Below, one piece after another: positions 7,211 through 14,819 of a stretch of 28,601 bases of DNA. The DNA comes from Deltaproteobacteria bacterium (GTDB taxonomy: Bacteria > Desulfobacterota > Desulfobacteria > Desulfobacterales > UBA11574). The notes under the pieces were generated by a model, which saw nothing but the letters and a program-made list of their open reading frames with translations, did not search any database and was not told the origin of the DNA. Numbering within the stretch: position 1 is the first letter of the stretch; each line of letters starts with the position of its first letter. A program made the position numbers and the translations under genes. Location of the stretch: contig JAFDBA010000008.1 in the NCBI GenBank assembly GCA_019313505.1, positions 1-28,601 of the forward strand, read 5' to 3'.

Positions 7211-7333
7211 TGTTGAGTTAAAGCCAATGAAAATACCGGACAGTAAAATTGATTTTATCCTTCTTCGAATACTCGACAAAACATTTTCTATGAAATAAAC
7301 CGAATTGGTATCATTTTAGAAAGCTTTTATATT

Positions 7334-8686
7334 ATGGTAAAGAACATCGGATTTGTTTCAACCCGATTTGCAGGCATCGACGGCGTCACTTTAGAATCGA
7401 GTAAGTGGGCTGATGTTTTTGAAAAAAACGGGCATAACTGTTTCTGGTTTGCCGGAGAACTAGATCGGGATAGTGATAAAAGTTTGCTTGTCCCTGTAGC
7501 GCATTTCCAAAATGAACAAAATAAATGGATCAATGCGCAGATTATGGGCAAAAAAGGTCGCAAATCGCCTGTTACCAGAGCAATCCACGACTTAAGATCA
7601 CTGCTTAAAGTCCGACTCCATGAATTCATCGAGTATTTCAACATAGACCTTCTGATTGCCGAAAATGTTCTCACTATTCCGATGCACGTCCCCTTGGGGC
7701 TGGCATTGACGGAAATCATTGCGGAGACCCAGATTCCAACCATTGCTCACCATCATGATTTTTACTGGGAAAGGGTCCGTTTTTCAGTAAATGCCGTTAA
7801 CGATTACCTCCGAATGGCCTTTCCTCCCAAGCTGGACAATATCAAGCATGTGGTGATAAATTCCGAAGCCCAGGAACAATTGGCACTCCGCACAGGAATT
7901 TCTTCGATTATCATTCCCAATGTTCTCGACTTTGAAAACCCCCCCGTGATGGATATTAAAGCGGCCAGTGTTTTCCGGGAATCCATGGGTTTAAAACCCG
8001 ATGACAGGATGATTTTACAGCCAACCCGCATCATTCAACGTAAAGGAATTGAACATGCCATTGAATTGGTCAAGGAACTGAAAGATCCCAGGAACAAACT
8101 GGTGGTGTCCCACGAAGCCGGCGATGAAGGATTCGAATACGTAGAATGGTTGCAAAAATATGCCTGCGGGCATGAAGTAACTCTCAAATTAATAACGACC
8201 AAAATCGCCGATCCATGGAGCAACAACGGTAATGGTCAAGCCAGGTATTCTCTCTGGGATGTTTATCCCTTTGCTGATTTTATCACGTATCCCAGTCTGT
8301 ATGAAGGATTTGGTAATGCCTTTCTTGAGGCCATCTACTTTAAAAAACCGATGTTGATCAATCGTTATTCTACATTTGTCAGGGATATTGAGCCTCAAGG
8401 TTTTGATCTTGCTGTCATAGACGGATTTCTCTCAAGGAAGACCGTCCAGCGCGTTAAAGAAATTATGGACTCGCCGAAGCAAAGAGAAAAAATGGTAACT
8501 TATAATTATGAGGTTGCCGCCCGGCATTATTCTTATTCTGTTCTTCGAACCCGGCTAAGCGCTATTATGAACTATTTTTTTGGTGATTCCGTAAAACAAC
8601 TCACCGGCAAGGACCGGTTTATGAAAAATAAAGACTTTTTGAATATCGAGCTGCGACAAACCCTGCATAGCCAATTTGCCAATTAG
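7334..8686 (+). CDS. GT4 family (GT-B fold) glycosyltransferase
   Basis: A retaining glycosyltransferase using a nucleotide sugar, probably cytoplasmic. The N-terminal domain starts GFVSTRFAGIDGVTLESSKWA, the usual GT4 acceptor-domain start with a GG-like loop, and contains an unusual PTIAHHHDFYWERVRF segment. The C-terminal donor domain has LQPTRIIQRKGIEHAIELV and the E-x7-E region YPSLYEGFGNAFLEAIYFKKP. The length is 450 residues. The acceptor cannot be told from sequence. The pattern resembles enzymes that make small glycosides such as glucosylglycerate-type compatible solutes, but I cannot confirm this. There is no recognisable ribosome binding site at the chosen ATG. The last 25 residues after the transferase domain look non-conserved. 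Confidence 0.85.
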   Translation: MVKNIGFVSTRFAGIDGVTLESSKWADVFEKNGHNCFWFAGELDRDSDKSLLVPVAHFQNEQNKWINAQIMGKKGRKSPVTRAIHDLRSLLKVRLHEFIEYFNIDLLIAENVLTIPMHVPLGLALTEIIAETQIPTIAHHHDFYWERVRFSVNAVNDYLRMAFPPKLDNIKHVVINSEAQEQLALRTGISSIIIPNVLDFENPPVMDIKAASVFRESMGLKPDDRMILQPTRIIQRKGIEHAIELVKELKDPRNKLVVSHEAGDEGFEYVEWLQKYACGHEVTLKLITTKIADPWSNNGNGQARYSLWDVYPFADFITYPSLYEGFGNAFLEAIYFKKPMLINRYSTFVRDIEPQGFDLAVIDGFLSRKTVQRVKEIMDSPKQREKMVTYNYEVAARHYSYSVLRTRLSAIMNYFFGDSVKQLTGKDRFMKNKDFLNIELRQTLHSQFAN

Positions 8687-8692
8687 AGCTGA

Positions 8693-8716
8693 AGGCAAAC
8701 TCCTGCCCGTTTTTTC
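8693..8716 (+). terminator. Weak terminator after the glycosyltransferase
   Basis: GGCA and TGCC pair across a 6-base loop, followed by CG and a T run. The stem is only four base pairs, so the call is tentative. Confidence 0.3.
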
Positions 8717-8744
8717 TTGCTCATATCTGCACAAGACACATCGG

Positions 8745-9851
8745 TTATATTTTTTTTAGCGTATAACTTCGGCTTCCAAGTCCAAGGATTTGGGCATAAT
8801 CGAGCTGAATAGTCCAGTCCACGTTAGGATAAACACCTCTGAATTTATCCCCACCTTTTTCCATGTTTGTCGTAAGGCATGATTCAGGAAGTGCCTGTTC
8901 TCGATTCACGAGATCTACGGAGGCCTGGTCAATGGCAACCGGGTCGGTGGATGCAACGATGCCGATGTTCCTCACAATAGGGGCATCGTTATGACCGTAA
9001 CAATCACATGCCGGGGATATATCGGTAATGAAATTTACGAATAATGTTTTGCCTGATTTATTCTTTAAAACACCCATGGTGTATTCCACCATATTTTCCA
9101 GAAAAACAGGTATGGCTTGATTCCACTGGATCTGTATTGCCTCGTTGGGACAAATAATAATACATTCCCCGCAGCCGATACACTTTTTTGCGTCCAGCAC
9201 CGCTTTTTCTTCTTTCAGTGAAAGTGCGTTCTGTGAGCAGTGATCGATACAGTCTCCGCAGCCGATACATTTTTTCTTTATCACTTTAGGTGCCACGGTT
9301 GAATGCTGCGCCAGTTTCCCCCGGCGGGATGCGCATCCCATCCCCAGGTTTTTTATGGTACCGCCAAAACCGGAAAGTTCATGTCCTTTGAAATGGGCTA
9401 CAGATATGAGCGCATCGGCCTCCATAATGTCCGATCCTATGTACACCTCTTTAAAATTCTTCTGATTAACGGTTACAGCTGTTTCGCTTTTACCTCTTAA
9501 TCCATCGGCAATTATAATAGGAGCATCAACAACAGCATAAGCAAAACCGTTTTGAATAGCGGTTAAAAGATGATGGGGAGAATCGCTTCGTGTCCCTGCA
9601 TAGAGAGTGTTGGCATCGGTCAAAAACGGAACCCCGCCGATATCTTTAATCGATTCCACAATCTTCCGTATAAATACAGGCCGGATAAAAGCGGTATTCC
9701 CCTTCTCTCCAAAATGCAACTTGACTGCAACAAGATCTCTTTTGCTGATTGTTTCAGAAAGACCTGCAGTATCTAAAAGCCTTGCAAGCTTTCCAACAAG
9801 GTTTTCCTTGGCTGTGGCTCTTAAATCGATAAAATATACATTGCTTTTCAT
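8745..9851 (-). CDS. DUF362 protein with two 4Fe-4S clusters
   Basis: An iron-sulfur protein of the DUF362 family, common in anaerobes and archaea; the reaction is unknown. Residues 1-190 carry family blocks such as VAVKLHFGEKGNTAFIRP, SVAHFKGHELSGFGGTIKNLGMGC and DANTLYAGTRSDSPHH. A 2x[4Fe-4S] ferredoxin insert follows: CIGCGDCIDHC at 195-205 and CIGCGECIIIC at 224-234, each with a fourth-cysteine spacing typical of low-potential clusters. The remainder (GHNDAPIVRNIGIVASTDPVAIDQAS) is the DUF362 C-terminal block. There is no signal peptide, so it is cytoplasmic. GGGAGG lies just before the ATG, which fixes the start. It is divergent from a YkgJ-type gene about 100 bases away. Confidence 0.9.
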   Translation of the reverse strand: MKSNVYFIDLRATAKENLVGKLARLLDTAGLSETISKRDLVAVKLHFGEKGNTAFIRPVFIRKIVESIKDIGGVPFLTDANTLYAGTRSDSPHHLLTAIQNGFAYAVVDAPIIIADGLRGKSETAVTVNQKNFKEVYIGSDIMEADALISVAHFKGHELSGFGGTIKNLGMGCASRRGKLAQHSTVAPKVIKKKCIGCGDCIDHCSQNALSLKEEKAVLDAKKCIGCGECIIICPNEAIQIQWNQAIPVFLENMVEYTMGVLKNKSGKTLFVNFITDISPACDCYGHNDAPIVRNIGIVASTDPVAIDQASVDLVNREQALPESCLTTNMEKGGDKFRGVYPNVDWTIQLDYAQILGLGSRSYTLKKI

Positions 9852-9954
9852 GACATCCTCCCGTTAAAATTGTCTTGATCTTGATAAAAAAAATTACTGT
9901 TTGTTTCTACCAAAGTCAAGGTGTTTGGAAAAAGAGTTTGGCAAGGGAAAATAA

Positions 9955-10644
9955 ATGAATTTTAATTCAAAGTTAGCGGTTTTAGATCAGATTTATAGAG
10001 TTTATGATGAATTTGTCGCCAATCTGCACACAGCCTGCAAAAAATATTGCGCCGGATGCTGCACCTGTAATGTAACCATGACAACCCTTGAAGGGTATTG
10101 TATGGCAAAGCATATGATTTCATATGGAAAATCAAGTTTGTTTGAAAATATTGCGAAAGCAATACCCACAAGACGCTTTCAGCCACAAACTACTACAAAC
10201 AAACTTGCGGATCTTTGCGCAACAGGGGAAGATCCTCCGGTAGAGGAAAACGAACGTTTGAATGGGAACTGCCCGCTTTTGAAAGACAATCTGTGTCCGA
10301 TTTATCCGGTAAGGCCCTTCGGGTGCCGGTGCTTTGTTTCAAAAAAAGATTGCCGGAAACAAGGATATGCCGAAATTGATCCATTTATTTTAAGCGTTAA
10401 CAATCTGTTTTTGCAATTTATCGAGCATGTCGATTCTCAGGGTTTCTCGGGAAATCTGATCGATGTTCTAAAATTAATGGCATCAAAAATAAATCGCCAC
10501 AACTACAAAAGGAACACCTTGAATAATTCTGATATCGGTTTGATCCCTAATCTAAAAATTACCGTTTTGATGATACCGCCAGAACACCGGATTAAAATAA
10601 AACCCATACTTAAGGCACTTCAAAACATAAAGCCAGATCTTTGA
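9955..10644 (+). CDS. YkgJ family cysteine-cluster protein
   Basis: A predicted zinc or iron-sulfur binding protein of the YkgJ/CxxCxxCC family. The N-terminal cluster reads CKKYCAGCCTC (near residues 28-38), followed by a conserved acidic-aromatic TLEGY. The second cluster is NGNCPLLKDNLCPIYPVRPFGCRCF (positions about 104-128), the most typical signature of the family. A further Cys follows in KKDC. The last 80 residues have no clear domain. The length is 229. AAGGGA lies before the ATG. The function of this family is not established; metal chelation and a link to oxidoreductases have been suggested. It converges with the MBL hydrolase downstream, with only 22 bases between the stops and no terminator visible. 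Confidence 0.85.
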   Translation: MNFNSKLAVLDQIYRVYDEFVANLHTACKKYCAGCCTCNVTMTTLEGYCMAKHMISYGKSSLFENIAKAIPTRRFQPQTTTNKLADLCATGEDPPVEENERLNGNCPLLKDNLCPIYPVRPFGCRCFVSKKDCRKQGYAEIDPFILSVNNLFLQFIEHVDSQGFSGNLIDVLKLMASKINRHNYKRNTLNNSDIGLIPNLKITVLMIPPEHRIKIKPILKALQNIKPDL

Positions 10645-10666
10645 AAAACACCCTGAAAAAAAGGAA

Positions 10667-11407
10667 CTAAGGAATCGTATCCACAGATGCAAATTCCGGT
10701 TCGTGAAGCGGCAACAAAATATCGGCCATATGTTTAACCTTTACCATAATGTCATAAGCCTCATACACGTTTACATGTGTCCCGGGAGGAATTACATCCA
10801 TTTCCATGGCTTTTATTTGAACCGGCGGATAAAAATTTTCTTTAATTACACAAAATCCGGTTATGGCGGCCTGACCGGCAAGTGTATCAATTAATACGGT
10901 TAAGCCTCCTTCAGTATGAACCGGTGTATGAACAACCCGGATCCCTGGTAGGATTTCCCTGTCACCGGTAATCATTCGTATCTGCCCGTTTTCCTCCACA
11001 TCCTCTATGTAATCCTCAAGATAGCGATAATCGAGCGGGTGAGGGTTGTGGATTCTTTCTATTTCTTTTTCATGGACATAAATTTCAGCATTTTTACATT
11101 TGTAATCGTTTTCACAGTGGTCGTTATGCAGATGAGTGTGGATGACAATGTCTATATCCGCCGGTGATAGATCCCATTGGGATAGCCCTTGCTCGAACGT
11201 ATAAATTTTTCCACCGACTGACGCTTCCCTGTCCGGGGATTGGATCGGGCTCATTTCACCGGTATCCACAAGGATCTTCCGGTCTCCGCCTTCTAAATAC
11301 CAGCAATAAATAGGGATGGTATATTCCTGGCCGTTGCCGTACTGATACGTCATCATGCTTTTATCAAAAATTTTGGTCCCCACAACAATGGGATGGATTT
11401 TGAACAT
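10667..11407 (-). CDS. Metallo-beta-lactamase-fold hydrolase, AHL-lactonase-like
   Basis: A predicted dinuclear zinc hydrolase. The metal motif is HTHLHNDHC (HxHxDH), preceded by ILVDTGE and followed by VVHTPVHTEGG with the third-site histidine and LLPLHEPEF with the last one. The long loop before the zinc motif and the overall 246-residue length resemble the N-acyl homoserine lactonase group (AiiA/AhlD type). That substrate is inferred only from fold and spacing; no LuxI/LuxR gene is present. The ATG at 11407 is preferred because AGGAG lies 9 bases upstream; a GTG two codons earlier would be too close to it. No signal peptide is visible, so it is probably cytoplasmic. Confidence 0.85.
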   Translation of the reverse strand: MFKIHPIVVGTKIFDKSMMTYQYGNGQEYTIPIYCWYLEGGDRKILVDTGEMSPIQSPDREASVGGKIYTFEQGLSQWDLSPADIDIVIHTHLHNDHCENDYKCKNAEIYVHEKEIERIHNPHPLDYRYLEDYIEDVEENGQIRMITGDREILPGIRVVHTPVHTEGGLTVLIDTLAGQAAITGFCVIKENFYPPVQIKAMEMDVIPPGTHVNVYEAYDIMVKVKHMADILLPLHEPEFASVDTIP

Positions 11408-11461
11408 ATTCACAATCTCCTCTGGCTCTGAGGACTTACTAAAAAGAACTCTACTGCGACT

Positions 11462-11547
11462 GATACTGGATACCGGTCTCTGGATGCTGGATAATAAAGG
11501 ATCATTCCATTGTTACATCCAGTATCCAGAATCAAGCATCCAGCATC
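11462..11547. repeat. Long imperfect inverted repeat of TGGATGCTGGAT type
   Basis: The left arm (11462-11492) and right arm (11517-11547) are both 31 bases and complementary at most positions, with a 24-base loop. The arms are built from repeated CTGGAT units (GATACTGGAT, CTGGATGCTGGAT). It sits between two MBL-fold genes on the same strand and could form a strong stem. It looks like a short palindromic mobile or REP-like repeat; no other copy lies in this window. Confidence 0.65.
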
Positions 11548-11620
11548 TTGACCTTACAAGCAATTAGAATTTCGCTGCTCGTTGAGGGCCATATCTTCTA
11601 AGCGTTGACTTGGCAGATTC

Positions 11621-12244
11621 TTAGGTACCTGCACCGCCTTCAATGTATTTGCCGGGATAAAGATCTTTGATTTCCTTAATAAACCGGGTACAATGAGTCG
11701 GGCAGATATTTTCCAGAGGATCAATCAGATTAAACTCTTTGAAGCCATGAAGCCCGCCAATAAGCGTTCTAACTTTCCCAAATTCTGATGCTGCTTGCAA
11801 AATTTCCCGCACCCCCGGATGAGAACATCCGGCAATCACCGTTACACCGGTATTTTCCTTTATTATAAGGGAATGCTCGATACTCTTTAATTCACCTGTG
11901 GAATATATGTTGTCATGTAGTTTAAGTTTTTCATTAACCCGTATTACAGTTACGTTATCATCTGATAATACAAAGGAACAGGGGATATAAACCTTCACCG
12001 GATTTAAGCCGAGAATACAGGAAAGCCCCCCTGTATGATCCCAGTGTGAATGAGAAATAAAAACCTCGTCAATCTGAAGGGGATCAATATTCAATTTTTC
12101 CATATTATCAAGTAGAACATCAGCTTTAGCGCCTGTATCAAAAAGTATGTTTTTTCCAAAAGCTTCTACTAAACATGAAAATCCCCAGTCAGATTTTAGA
12201 TTTATATCCCATGCCGTGTTGTCATATATTATGGTTATTTTCAT
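11621..12244 (-). CDS. MBL-fold hydrolase, COG1237 (dihydropterin-phosphate synthase-like) group
   Basis: A metallo-beta-lactamase-fold enzyme. The motif SHSHWDHTGG is HxHxDH with the extra Gly pair typical of the COG1237 group. This group includes the archaeal 7,8-dihydropterin-6-methyl-4-(beta-D-ribofuranosyl)aminobenzene 5-phosphate synthase and many unassigned anaerobe proteins. VIAGCSHPG and GGLHGF, then CPTHCT, supply the remaining ligands. The length of 207 is at the short end, and the C-terminus stops just after YIEGGAGT, where relatives usually continue for several residues. The start codon lies 23 bases inside the upstream DUF5320 gene, so translation is probably coupled. It is the last gene of the leftward DUF134-DUF5320-MBL operon, and its substrate is unknown. 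Confidence 0.83.
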   Translation of the reverse strand: MKITIIYDNTAWDINLKSDWGFSCLVEAFGKNILFDTGAKADVLLDNMEKLNIDPLQIDEVFISHSHWDHTGGLSCILGLNPVKVYIPCSFVLSDDNVTVIRVNEKLKLHDNIYSTGELKSIEHSLIIKENTGVTVIAGCSHPGVREILQAASEFGKVRTLIGGLHGFKEFNLIDPLENICPTHCTRFIKEIKDLYPGKYIEGGAGT

Positions 12245-12569
12245 TTTCTAATTCTACGATGCTCCTGTTGATTATATCTAAATCCTTTTTCATTGAATCC
12301 GCCTGGGCTTTTAGCATATTTATTTGCGTTGCCTTGTCTTCGGGATATGTTTGATCGTATGCTGGTGGATTCCAACCATAAAAACCAAAACCTCTTCCAA
12401 AACCGCGCCTCATATTTCTACCAGGGCCGTATCCGGCTCTGAAACCGCGCCTCAAACCCATATCTTTGGCAAACGATCTTGACCGACCTGTAGCAGGATT
12501 ACAAAAACCCCTTGCACCACCGGTCATGGGACCGGTTCCCATAGGACCACTTCCATCAAAACCTGGCAT
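12222..12569 (-). CDS. DUF5320 family small Gly/Arg-rich protein
   Basis: A small protein of 115 residues. It begins MPGFDGSGPMGTGPMTGGARGFC, the hallmark start of DUF5320 proteins of anaerobes, with a single conserved Cys. A Gly/Arg/Phe-rich middle follows (residues about 30-75), then a helical, coiled-coil-like tail (KATQINMLKAQADSMKKDLDIINRSIVELENE). Function is unknown; the family commonly sits beside DUF134, NifX-like and Mrp/ParA-type genes, which suggests a part in metal or redox cofactor handling. The ATG at 12569 is chosen because AGGAGG lies 8 bases before it; the in-frame GTG codons upstream overlap that site. Its 3' end overlaps the MBL gene by 23 bases. Confidence 0.8.
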   Translation of the reverse strand: MPGFDGSGPMGTGPMTGGARGFCNPATGRSRSFAKDMGLRRGFRAGYGPGRNMRRGFGRGFGFYGWNPPAYDQTYPEDKATQINMLKAQADSMKKDLDIINRSIVELENENNHNI

Positions 12570-12594
12570 AATCACCACCTCCTTTTATGTTTTT

Positions 12595-12918
12595 TTACCG
12601 TCCGCCTCTTCTGCGGCGTCTTCTGCATTTTCCACGCATCTCATAGGCGCCCCCCTCAATTCTGAGAGTCTTTCCTGTCACCAGCGCTTCTGAAACTATT
12701 CCACGGGCTTCAGATAAAATTCTGCCGTATGTCTGGCGAGATACCTCCATTATTTTTGCGGCGGTCTCTTGGTCAAGATGTTCGAAATCGCTCAATCTTA
12801 TAGCTTCAAGTCCTTCCACTGAAAGCGTAATCTCACCAGTTTGAAACATACCCTGGGGCACAAAAGCGGTAATCGTCGGATACCTTGATACAAATCTCGG
12901 CTTTTTAATTCTTGGCAT
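12595..12918 (-). CDS. DUF134 family DNA-binding protein
   Basis: A predicted helix-turn-helix regulator of 107 residues. The start MPRIKKPRFVSRYP is typical of DUF134. EGLEAIRLSDFEHLDQETAAKIMEVSRQTYGRILSEARG (residues about 35-73) is the sigma-region-4-like HTH, with DQETAAKIMEVSRQTYGR as the likely recognition part. The C-terminus is an unusually basic run, CRRRRRRGGR. I place the start at 12918 because AGAGG lies 10 bases upstream; an in-frame upstream extension to 12987 would overlap the -10 box. It heads the leftward operon and faces the rightward DUF89 operon, so it is the natural candidate to control both, although no direct evidence exists. Confidence 0.87.
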   Translation of the reverse strand: MPRIKKPRFVSRYPTITAFVPQGMFQTGEITLSVEGLEAIRLSDFEHLDQETAAKIMEVSRQTYGRILSEARGIVSEALVTGKTLRIEGGAYEMRGKCRRRRRRGGR

Positions 12919-12954
12919 ATTAAAATTACCTCTATGAAATGAGCATTTGATTAA

Positions 12955-12983
12955 AATATAATTAGCACAGTACAACATGTCAA
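12955..12983 (-). promoter_or_regulatory. Strong sigma-70 promoter for the DUF134 operon
   Basis: On the minus strand TTGACA (12983-12978) and TATATT (12960-12955) are separated by 17 bases, near consensus. The expected transcription start is around 12948, leaving a leader of about 30 bases before the DUF134 start codon. Confidence 0.6.
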
Positions 12984-12992
12984 GCATTTATT

Positions 12993-13006
12993 TGGTCATA
13001 CGACCA
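12993..13006. promoter_or_regulatory. TGGTC-ATAC-GACCA operator-like palindrome
   Basis: TGGTC (12993-12997) and GACCA (13002-13006) form a perfect dyad centred about 17 bases upstream of the -35 box of the DUF134 promoter. The arms resemble GntR/FadR-type TGGT...ACCA sites, but the spacing differs by one base. The placement suits an activator or a regulator of the divergent pair. The rest of the spacer up to 13121 is AT-rich and unassigned. Confidence 0.4.
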
Positions 13007-13121
13007 TTATGTTATAGTAACGATTTCGGAAAAAAAATAAAAAATCATATTTTATAAAAAAACAGCTTGACCACCCGGATAATAGGACTTAGTTTATTCT
13101 TTTTGAGATTATACTCATAAC

Positions 13122-13142
13122 TGATGGACTTGTAAAAAGTCA
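13122..13142. repeat. Solo end of the dispersed AAAAAGTC repeat
   Basis: This short stretch reads TGATGGACTTGTAAAAAGTC and resembles the termini of the repeats at 5029-5083 (TGATGGCGTCGTAAAAAGTC at its left end) and 23564-23690. No matching second arm is seen nearby, so it looks like a remnant. Confidence 0.4.
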
Positions 13143-13181
13143 AAAAAACGACAACCCAAGCACTGAGACTGCAGTAATTCT

Positions 13182-14033
13182 ATGAAAACAACTTATGACT
13201 GTATACCCTGTTTTATCCGTCAGGCTCTTGACGCGGCAAGGTTGGCAACCTCCGATGAAAAAATTCATGAGCAGGTGCTTCGCGGTGTTCTTGCCGCAGC
13301 AAGCAAAATGAACCTGGACCAATCTCCTCCGGTGATGGGTCAGTATATCCACAAATTAATCAGGGAACTTTCCGGGCACGATGATCCATACAAAAAAATA
13401 AAAGACCGGTTCAACAATTTTGCCCTCAAACTTTATCCGGACCTGCAACAAAGAATCAAAACTTCTTCCAATCCCATGGATACCGCCATTCGAATGGCCA
13501 TCGCCGGAAATATTATCGATTTCGGTGTAAATGCAAAAATAGACAATTCTATTATCTTTGATACTATTGAACAGGCTATGTCAGTGCAATTGTTCGGGAA
13601 TATAGATATATTGTGTGATTCAATAGATACAGCAAAAAATATCCTTTATTTGGGGGATAATTGCGGAGAAATTGTTTTCGATCGCTTACTGATAGAACAA
13701 TTGCCTGTGCACAAGGTAACATTTGTCGTAAGGGGCGGTCCTATTATAAATGATGCGACAATGGCAGACGCACGGGAAACAGGTATGACCGAACTTGTTA
13801 CTGTTATGGATAATGGTTCGAACGTTCCCGGAACTGTCTTGGAAAAATGTTCAAAAGAATTCAGGGAATGCTTTGCACATGCCGATCTGATTATTGCCAA
13901 GGGACAGGGTAATTACGAAACGTTGAGTAGTTGTGAAAAGAATATATTTTTTCTGTTAAAGGCAAAATGCCAGGTAATATCCGGTCATATGGGTTGCGAA
14001 CCGGGAAGTTTTATTGTTAAAAGGAGTAGTTGA
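13182..14033 (+). CDS. DUF89 / ARMT1-like metal-dependent phosphatase
   Basis: A predicted damage-control phosphatase of the DUF89 family, which removes phosphate from damaged or surplus phosphometabolites using Mn or Ni. The N-terminal CIPC (C7, C10) with FIRQALDAA is typical of the prokaryotic subgroup. The active-site block LYLGDNCGEIVFDRLLIE holds the conserved Asp-Asn and Glu. It is followed by VVRGGPIINDATMADA and IIAKGQGNYETLS, both conserved metal or substrate loops. The length of 283 is normal. The start codon lacks a strong ribosome binding site. It leads the rightward arm of the divergent cluster, and the next gene starts 5 bases after its stop. What it repairs here is not known; a cofactor precursor would suit the context. 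Confidence 0.88.
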   Translation: MKTTYDCIPCFIRQALDAARLATSDEKIHEQVLRGVLAAASKMNLDQSPPVMGQYIHKLIRELSGHDDPYKKIKDRFNNFALKLYPDLQQRIKTSSNPMDTAIRMAIAGNIIDFGVNAKIDNSIIFDTIEQAMSVQLFGNIDILCDSIDTAKNILYLGDNCGEIVFDRLLIEQLPVHKVTFVVRGGPIINDATMADARETGMTELVTVMDNGSNVPGTVLEKCSKEFRECFAHADLIIAKGQGNYETLSSCEKNIFFLLKAKCQVISGHMGCEPGSFIVKRSS

Positions 14034-14038
14034 ACCAA

Positions 14039-14266
14039 ATGAGTGAATCAAAAGAAACCATTACTGTTAATGTCAATGTTGAAATGACCGCCGATTCTCT
14101 TCAAGCAATTGTAGAGAATGCCAAGAAGGTTGAAGGTCGTGATGAAAAAGGTGTTTATCGTATAGATACTGCTGACAAGGTGAGTGAAATGATTTCACAG
14201 TTCATTTTGGAAAACGACTTTGAGAGATATGCGAAAAATATCGAAAATTATCCACGGGGGTCATAA
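14039..14266 (+). CDS. Small conserved-looking protein of unknown function
   Basis: A 75-residue acidic protein, MSESKETITVNVNVEMTADS at the start, followed by a helical stretch (LQAIVENAKKVEGRDEKG) and ending near YAKNIENYPRGS. I do not recognise a named domain. AAGGAG lies 12 bases before the ATG; a TTG three codons earlier is too close to it. The gene begins 5 bases after DUF89 and is followed 33 bases later by the NifX-like gene, so all are probably one transcript. A small soluble partner or adaptor is possible, but that is inference. Confidence 0.65.
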   Translation: MSESKETITVNVNVEMTADSLQAIVENAKKVEGRDEKGVYRIDTADKVSEMISQFILENDFERYAKNIENYPRGS

Positions 14267-14299
14267 CAACAAAATTCATCTATGAAAGGAAACTAAATT

Positions 14300-14797
14300 A
14301 TGAAAGTAGCCATTAGTTCGTCCGGAAAGGATCTTAATTCACAGGTCGATCCACGGTTTGGCCGGTGTGCTTATTTTTTAATCATCAATACAGAGGATAT
14401 GAGTTTTGAGGCCTTTGATAATGAAAGCGGTATGTTAGGGGGTGGGGCCGGAATTCAATCGGCCCAATTCATAGCCTCCAAAGGTGCCAAAGCTGTAATA
14501 ACCGGTAATTGCGGGCCCAATGCCGTAAATACCCTTTATGCGGCCGGAATCCAAGTGTTTCTCGGAAACATGGGAACCGTAACGGAAGCCCTGGATAATT
14601 ACAAAAATGGAAATCTGACACCCACAAAAACAGCGAACGTTCTGGATCACAACGGAATAGCCGCCGGCACGGGAATGGGCGGTGGAAGAGGTATGGGCGG
14701 CGGCGGTAGGGGCCGTGGTGGAAGAGGTATGGGCGGCGGCGGCGGTATGGGAATGGGCGGTGGCGGTGGTACGGGCCGTGGCAAGAAAATGTCATAA
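14300..14797 (+). CDS. NifX/NafY-like (dinitrogenase Fe-Mo cofactor-binding) protein with Gly/Met/Arg tail
   Basis: The first 112 residues form the NifX/NifB-C domain: MKVAISSSGKDLNSQVDPRFGRCAYF at the start, then GGGAGIQSAQFIASKGAKAVITGNCGPNA and GIQVFLG. Proteins with this domain bind iron-sulfur or Fe-Mo cofactor precursors, and orphan versions in non-fixing anaerobes have no fixed role. The tail (about 120-165) is almost wholly Gly, Met and Arg, with repeats of GMGGG and RGMGGGG, and ends KKMS. Such a tail may bind metal through Met, or it may be a flexible linker. AAAGGA lies before the ATG. No nif structural genes are in the window. The gene is followed 22 bases later by the damaged CGGC gene. 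Confidence 0.87.
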   Translation: MKVAISSSGKDLNSQVDPRFGRCAYFLIINTEDMSFEAFDNESGMLGGGAGIQSAQFIASKGAKAVITGNCGPNAVNTLYAAGIQVFLGNMGTVTEALDNYKNGNLTPTKTANVLDHNGIAAGTGMGGGRGMGGGGRGRGGRGMGGGGGMGMGGGGGTGRGKKMS

Positions 14798-14819
14798 AGA
14801 ATTAGACAGGAGGATAAAA

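Noticed and set aside
14651..14790. Tandem GGC/GGT-rich repeat as a CRISPR or VNTR locus
   Set aside because: It is coding sequence for the Gly/Met/Arg tail; there are no spacers or repeat-spacer periodicity.
14469..14795. 108-codon minus-strand frame rich in Arg, His and Pro
   Set aside because: It is the antisense of the Gly/Met/Arg tail of the NifX-like gene; the composition comes from the GGC/GGT repeats.
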